A DNA stretch of 64,000 nucleotides from Paraspadella gotoi (taxonomy: Eukaryota; Chaetognatha). Made by a program: the position numbers and the translations under genes. Position 1 is the stretch's first letter. The number at the start of each line of letters is the position of its first letter. Positions 59,087 through 64,000 of the stretch are shown here, piece after piece. Location of the stretch: NCBI GenBank assembly GCA_051294375.1, contig JBJCIZ010000239.1, positions 7,006,852-7,070,851 of the forward strand, given 5' to 3'. The notes beneath the pieces were generated by a model, which saw only the letters and a program-made list of their open reading frames with translations, was not told the DNA's origin and did no database searches.

Positions 59087-60492
59087 CGAAGAGAAGGAGA
59101 ATGGGATGTACACCATGAAATAGGATTTCAATTTTTAGATGGAAAAAAAAAATGGGAAAAAGCCGTTTGAAAGAAGGATTGAAGAAAAAAAGCCCTATTT
59201 CACCAAAGAACGTGGCAAATTCTATTCAGATTATAATATATTAGCAATGAGTTAGTTTAATAAGAATGAGCAGGAAAAAGATTGATTTTTTCACAACAAA
59301 TTTTTTATTAATATTGTTTAATACAGGTTTTGAAATAGCATTTATATTCTTTTAGTTGTAAAGGCAATTTGACTGATGAAAGAAATAAAAATTGTTTATT
59401 GTATGTAAACAATATTAAAAAAATAAAATATTATTAATAAAAATCAATCTTTTCCTCATCTAAATTCAACCAACAAAATGAGAAAAAAAAACAAACAAAA
59501 AAAGAGAATAAAAAAAATAGTTGAATAAAGTGAATAAGTGAATAAATAATTGTTATACTCAAAATAATATTTATAAAAACATATTTAAAAATTAATAAAA
59601 AGCATTATTAAATTAAAAATTTAAATAAAAATTTATTACAAAATATCAGAAAATGTTCAAAATTATTTCCCTTACTATCAATCATTAATTCATCCAGTGC
59701 TTTTGCTATTTTATCCCCATTCCTCCCCCTGTCTCTCTCTCTCTCTCTCTCTTCTCTCTCTTTTCTCTTCTCTCTCTCTCGGTCTCTCGCTCTCTCTCTC
59801 TCTCTCTTCTGTCTCTCTCTTCTCTCCTTCCGTCATCTCCAAAGAATTAACCTTTCTCAAATTCTGTTTAAACAACTACCCTTAAGCCCCTTTTCATTTC
59901 GGTCCAATTTTTCTAAAACGTTTCCGGATTCAGTTAAATTCATAATTAAATTATTTTTTAGGTTTTAAAAAAATTAGGTTTTTCCCAAAGGATTAAGGTT
60001 AGGGATTAAGCTTTTGAGGTTAAGAAATTTGAGGATTAGGGTTTAGGATTAAAGAATAAAAATCAGGGATAAGATTAGTGAACTAAGTTAAGGATAATGT
60101 TTAAGGTTAAGGATTAGAATAAATGGTCGCTTTCCATAAAATAGTGCCCATCCCCCCCCTTTTCGTTCGCTCTCAGTTTCATTTTTTTTTTTCTCTTCCT
60201 GCTCGCCGTCAACCCGGTCTCGCTGCTCCTTTTGTCTGTTTTTTTTCGTTTATTTAAATCCCGTTGTTCTTTTGTCGTCCTACGCCCTCTTTTTGTCGTC
60301 GACGGATGCTCTCTTTCTCATTCTTTATATGCCCCCGCCCTATTTTTTTTTGTTCATTCGCGGGGTTGTTTCTTTTTTTTTCTTCGCCCTCCGCTCGCAG
60401 CGTCCTTTATGGGGCCTTGTCATTTTGTCATTTTGTCACTCGCTTGAAAGCTCTTAAAGAACCGTCAGGTTGAATAATACTCGCTCTCTCTT

Positions 60493-60542
<50 letters not shown>

Positions 60543-61006
60543 TCTCATAATTTTAAGGTTTTGTCGGGCTCAGAGGATGGATTTGAAAAGGATATTTTTA
60601 TTTGAAATTTTTCGGTTTAAAATGAGATTCTTTATTTTCCGATTAAAACTTTTTTCATCGGATTACTCGTTATTTTGCCAATATTTTCATAATCGATCTT
60701 AATTTTGATAAAAAGTAATAAAATTTTATTTTTATATTTATTTTTATTAAGGTTTAACTTTTCTCTGTATTATATCACAAATTATTATTTTTTTTAAAAT
60801 CAACTCATTCTTCACCTTCTACATTTCTCCTTCACTCTGTCTATTTTTAGCCCAATAGAAAGTCTGTATTTCTCGGAAACTGAGTAAGTTGGTCTGTCAG
60901 TCTTTTTTTTGTCTACTTGGGATCGTTATTTCGCTCGTTCCATGGTTCTAAAAAAAGTCTCCTTGGAGAGAAGAGTGAGAGATGAGAGAGATGAGAGAAG
61001 AGAGAC

Positions 61007-61042
<36 letters not shown>

Positions 61043-61313
61043 GGAGAGATAGAGAAAGAGAGAGAGAAAAAAATATAAATAAAGAATAATTAGATCATTT
61101 TTAATATAAGATATTTATTAATGTTATTATATCAATTAATTCTTAATTCTTCGCCCTGGGCCGAGGCGGAGAATTTATATTTTCTACCGCCTTTAGGCGG
61201 GGCCTAAAAGAAAAGGTGCGGAATTATATCGTTTCGTGTTAAAGACATAATAAAATTTCCCTGATGACTCATAATCGTAGTTTTTCACTTTCAGTTAATT
61301 CTCTTGTTCTCTT

Positions 61314-61356
<43 letters not shown>

Positions 61357-61390
<34 letters not shown>

Positions 61391-61627
61391 AGAGAATTAA
61401 CGAAAGTGAAAAACTACGATTATGAGTCATCAGGGAAATTTTATTATGTCTTTACACGAAACGATTAATTCCGCTGTCTTTAGCTAAAGCGTAGAAAATA
61501 TAAATTCTCCGCCTCGGCCCCAGGGCGAAGAATTAAGAATTAATTGATATATAACATTAATAAATATCTATATTAAAAATGATCTAATTATTCTTTTATT
61601 TATATTTTTTCTCTCTCTCTTTCTCTA

Positions 61628-61663
<36 letters not shown>

Positions 61664-62112
61664 CTCTCTTCTCTCATCTCTCTCTTCTCTCCCACTCCTC
61701 TCTCTCCAAGGAGACTTTTTTAGAACCATGGAACGAGCGAATAACGATCCCAAGTAGACAAAAAAAGACTGACAGACCAACTGACTCAGTTTCCGAGAAA
61801 TACAGACTTTTCATTGGGCTAAAAATAGAACAGAGTGAAGGAGAAATGGAAGGTGAAAGAATGAGTTGATTTTAAAAAAAATAATAATTGGATAAATACA
61901 GAGAAAAGTTAAACCTTAAAAAAATAAATATAAAATAAATTTATTACTTTTATCGAAAATTAAAGAACGATTATGAAAATATTGGCAAAATAACGAGTAT
62001 CCGATGAAAAAAGTTTTAAATCGGAAAATATAAAGAATCTCATTTTAAACGAAAAATTTCAATAAAAATATCCTTTTCAAATCCTATCCTCTTGAGCCCG
62101 ACAACCTTAAAA

Positions 62113-62158
<46 letters not shown>

Positions 62159-62886
62159 AAGAGAGGCGAGTTTATTATTCAACCTGACGGTTCTTAAGAG
62201 CTTTCAGCGAGTGACAAAATGACAAAATGACAAAGGCCCCATAAAGGCGCTGCGAGCGGAGGGCGAAGAAAAAAAAAGAACAACCCCGCGAATGAACAAA
62301 AAAAATAGGGCGGGGGCATATAAAAATGAGAAGAGAGCATCCGTCGAACGACAAAAGAGGGCGTAGGACGACAAAAGAACAACGGGATTTAATAAACGAG
62401 AAAAAACAGACAAAAGAGCAGCGAGACCGGGTTGACGGCGAGCAGGAAGAGAAAAAAAAAATGAAACTGAGAGCGACGAAGGGGGGGGGGATGGGCACTA
62501 TTTTATGGAAGCGACCATTTATTCTAATCCTTAACCTTAAACATTATCCTTAACTTTAGTCACTAATCCTTATCCCTGATTTTTATTCTTAATCCTAAAC
62601 CCTAATCCCTCATTTCTTAACCTCAAAGCTTAATCCCTAACCTTAATCCTTGACCTAATTTTTAAAACCTAAAAAATAATTTAATTATGAATTTAAACTG
62701 AAATCGGAAACTTTTAGAAAATTGGACCGAAATGAAAAGGGGTTAAGGGTAGTTGTTAAACAGAAATTTGAGAAGGTNNNNNNNNNNNNNNNNNNNNNNN
62801 NNNNNNNNNNNNNNNNNNNNNNNNNNNNNNNNNNNNNNNNNNNNNNNNNNNNNNNNNNNNNNNNNNNNNNNNNNNNNNNNNNNNNN

Positions 62887-62918
<32 letters not shown>

Positions 62919-63497
62919 TGGGAGGAATGGGGATAAAATAGCAAAAGCACTGGATGATTAATGATTGATAGTAAGGGAAATAATTTTGAACATTTTGTGA
63001 TATTTTGTAATAATTTTTATTTAAAATTTTTAATAATATGCTTTTTATTATTTTTAAATATTTGTTTTATAAATATTATTTTGAGTATAACAATTATTTA
63101 TTCACTTATTCACTTTATTCAACTATTTTTTTATTCTCTTTTTTTGTTTTGTTTTTTTTTCTCATTTTGTTGGTTGAATTTAGATGAGGAAAAGATTGAT
63201 TTTATTATAATAATTTTTTTAATATTGTTACATACAATAACATTTTTATTCTTCATCAGTCAAATTGCCTTTACACTAAAAGAATATAAATGCTATTCAA
63301 AACCTGTATGTAACAATATTAATAAAAATTTGTTGTGAAAAAATCAATCTTTTTCTCATTCTTATAAACTAACTTCATTGCTAATTTATAATCTGAAATT
63401 TGGCGTTTTGGGTAAATAGGGCTTTTTTCTTCATCCTTCTTTCAACGGCTTCCATTTTTTTTCCATCTAAAAATTGAAATCGCCTATTCATGGTGTA

Positions 63498-63536
<39 letters not shown>

Positions 63537-63688
63537 CATTGGAGATGAGGGTTCGCGAGCTGAAGGAGAGGCAGGAGGAAGAGGAAGAGTGAGAGGAGAA
63601 TAAAAAATATATAATCCGAGGTGAAAAAAAGAAGAAATTTTCTCTCGCTTTTTATTTTATAAGAATGCGGGGGGGGGAAAAGAAAAGA
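61357..63688. repeat. Inverted arm of copy C
   Basis: Reverse complement of about 58780-61350. The fold is in a CT/GA array at 61320-61385. It carries a 109-N gap (62778-62886) and ends beside a run of G that mirrors the C run near 58785. Near 63534-63560 only the 5' end of exon c survives (GGTTCGCGAG on plus); the rest is deleted. Confidence 0.9.
62778..62886. other. Assembly gap, 109 N
   Basis: Gap inside the inverted arm at the position of a CT array. Confidence 0.98.
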
Positions 63689-63713
63689 NNNNNNNNNNNN
63701 NNNNNNNNNNNNN
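63689..63713. other. Assembly gap, 25 N
   Basis: The sequence on its right is another copy of the region just to its left, so the gap joins overlapping contigs. Confidence 0.98.
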
Positions 63714-63751
<38 letters not shown>

Positions 63752-64000
63752 ATTCTCTCTCTCCCTCCCTCCCTTTACCTTCAACACTAGTTGTGCGTCG
63801 GGTCCAATCCACGTAAGTTGGAATGAAGGATTTCCGGTTACTTTGCCATGGAGGATGAGGGTTCGCGAGCTGCAAGGAGGAGGAGGAGAGAGGAAGAGGA
63901 GGAGGAGAATAAAATATAAATCCGAGGTGAAAAAAGAAAGAAAAATTCTTCTCTCGCTTTTTATTTTATTAAGAATGGCGGGGGGGGGGTGAAAAGAAAG
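63714..64000. repeat. Further partial inverted copy of the exon c region
   Basis: Reverse complement of about 58780-59070, repeating what 63480-63688 already covers. Confidence 0.85.
63779..63869 (-). CDS. Ig-domain exon c, inverted copy
   Basis: 91 bp between ..ccttgcag and AAG|GTAAAG. The first bases are CTCGCGAACC, one G shorter than in the forward copies, giving SRTLILHGKVTGNPSFQLTW and a phase-0 end. The Gly at the B-strand Cys position is also present here, so that change is not confined to the forward copies. Confidence 0.5.

Larger units (their letters stand above)
53361..61356. repeat. Locus copy C, forward arm
   Basis: Identical to 15833-21560 at offset 37528 as far as about 59080. 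From there to 61356 it matches 21560-23740 with many indels and some inserted bases (for example around 61180-61230), as expected of uncorrected long-read sequence. Microsatellites and the fold-back element are present in the same order. Confidence 0.9.

Overview
The window is animal (metazoan) genomic DNA, not a compact microbial genome. It has no long open reading frames, very long CT/GA microsatellite tracts, many minisatellites, AT-rich introns, tRNA-derived dispersed elements, and short GC-rich exon-like islands bounded by GT/AG splice signals. The SSR load would suit an arthropod, perhaps a crustacean, but nothing here fixes the species. The sequence is a draft scaffold with nine N runs, five of them exactly 25 N, and it reads like an under-polished long-read assembly.

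The only gene I can build is a cell-surface receptor of the immunoglobulin superfamily, in pieces. Its membrane and cytoplasmic exons lie on the minus strand in the left 15 kb: transmembrane exon 14212-14355, tail exon 9148-9375, and terminal exon with stop 1687-1931. Its ectodomain exons lie in a unit starting at 15833: 17515-17667 and 18825-19082 form one Ig domain; 21374-21465, 24934-25055 and 26024-26209 form the membrane-proximal Ig domain plus a Gly/Ser linker. The linker exon ends in phase 0 with the first hydrophobic residues of the membrane helix, and the minus-strand exon at 14355 continues that helix in phase 0. The ectodomain unit therefore appears inverted relative to the left part of the scaffold. 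The N-terminal exons are not in the window.

The layout is dominated by repetition of one locus. The sequence from 15833 recurs from 31984 (offset 16151, then 16154 after a microsatellite length change) and from 53361 (offset 37528), each copy starting at the same base directly after a 25-N gap. Each copy then folds back: copy A into a palindrome at about 30582-31958, copy B into an inverted arm at 46725-53335, copy C into an inverted arm at 61357-63688. A last contig fragment (63714-64000) repeats the same exon again. The second half of copy C and the inverted arms differ from the forward copies mostly by small indels. I read this as false duplication and fold-back artefact rather than true tandem amplification. 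Even so, the inverted arm at 50.9-52.1 kb is the only place where the last Ig domain has a canonical donor and one continuous frame.

The left region (1-15807) carries its own diverged direct repeat (2.0-2.8 kb against 4.1-4.9 kb), an inverted repeat (2.8-4.1 kb against 5.2-6.3 kb), two tRNA 3' segments that include the CCA end (Leu-like at 6214-6255, Lys-CTT at 11891-11956), and many tandem arrays. Introns of the repeated unit hold a tRNA-headed SINE, two fold-back elements, a degenerate hammerhead-like motif and several minisatellites. I found no CRISPR, no bacterial operon and no intact transposase or reverse transcriptase.
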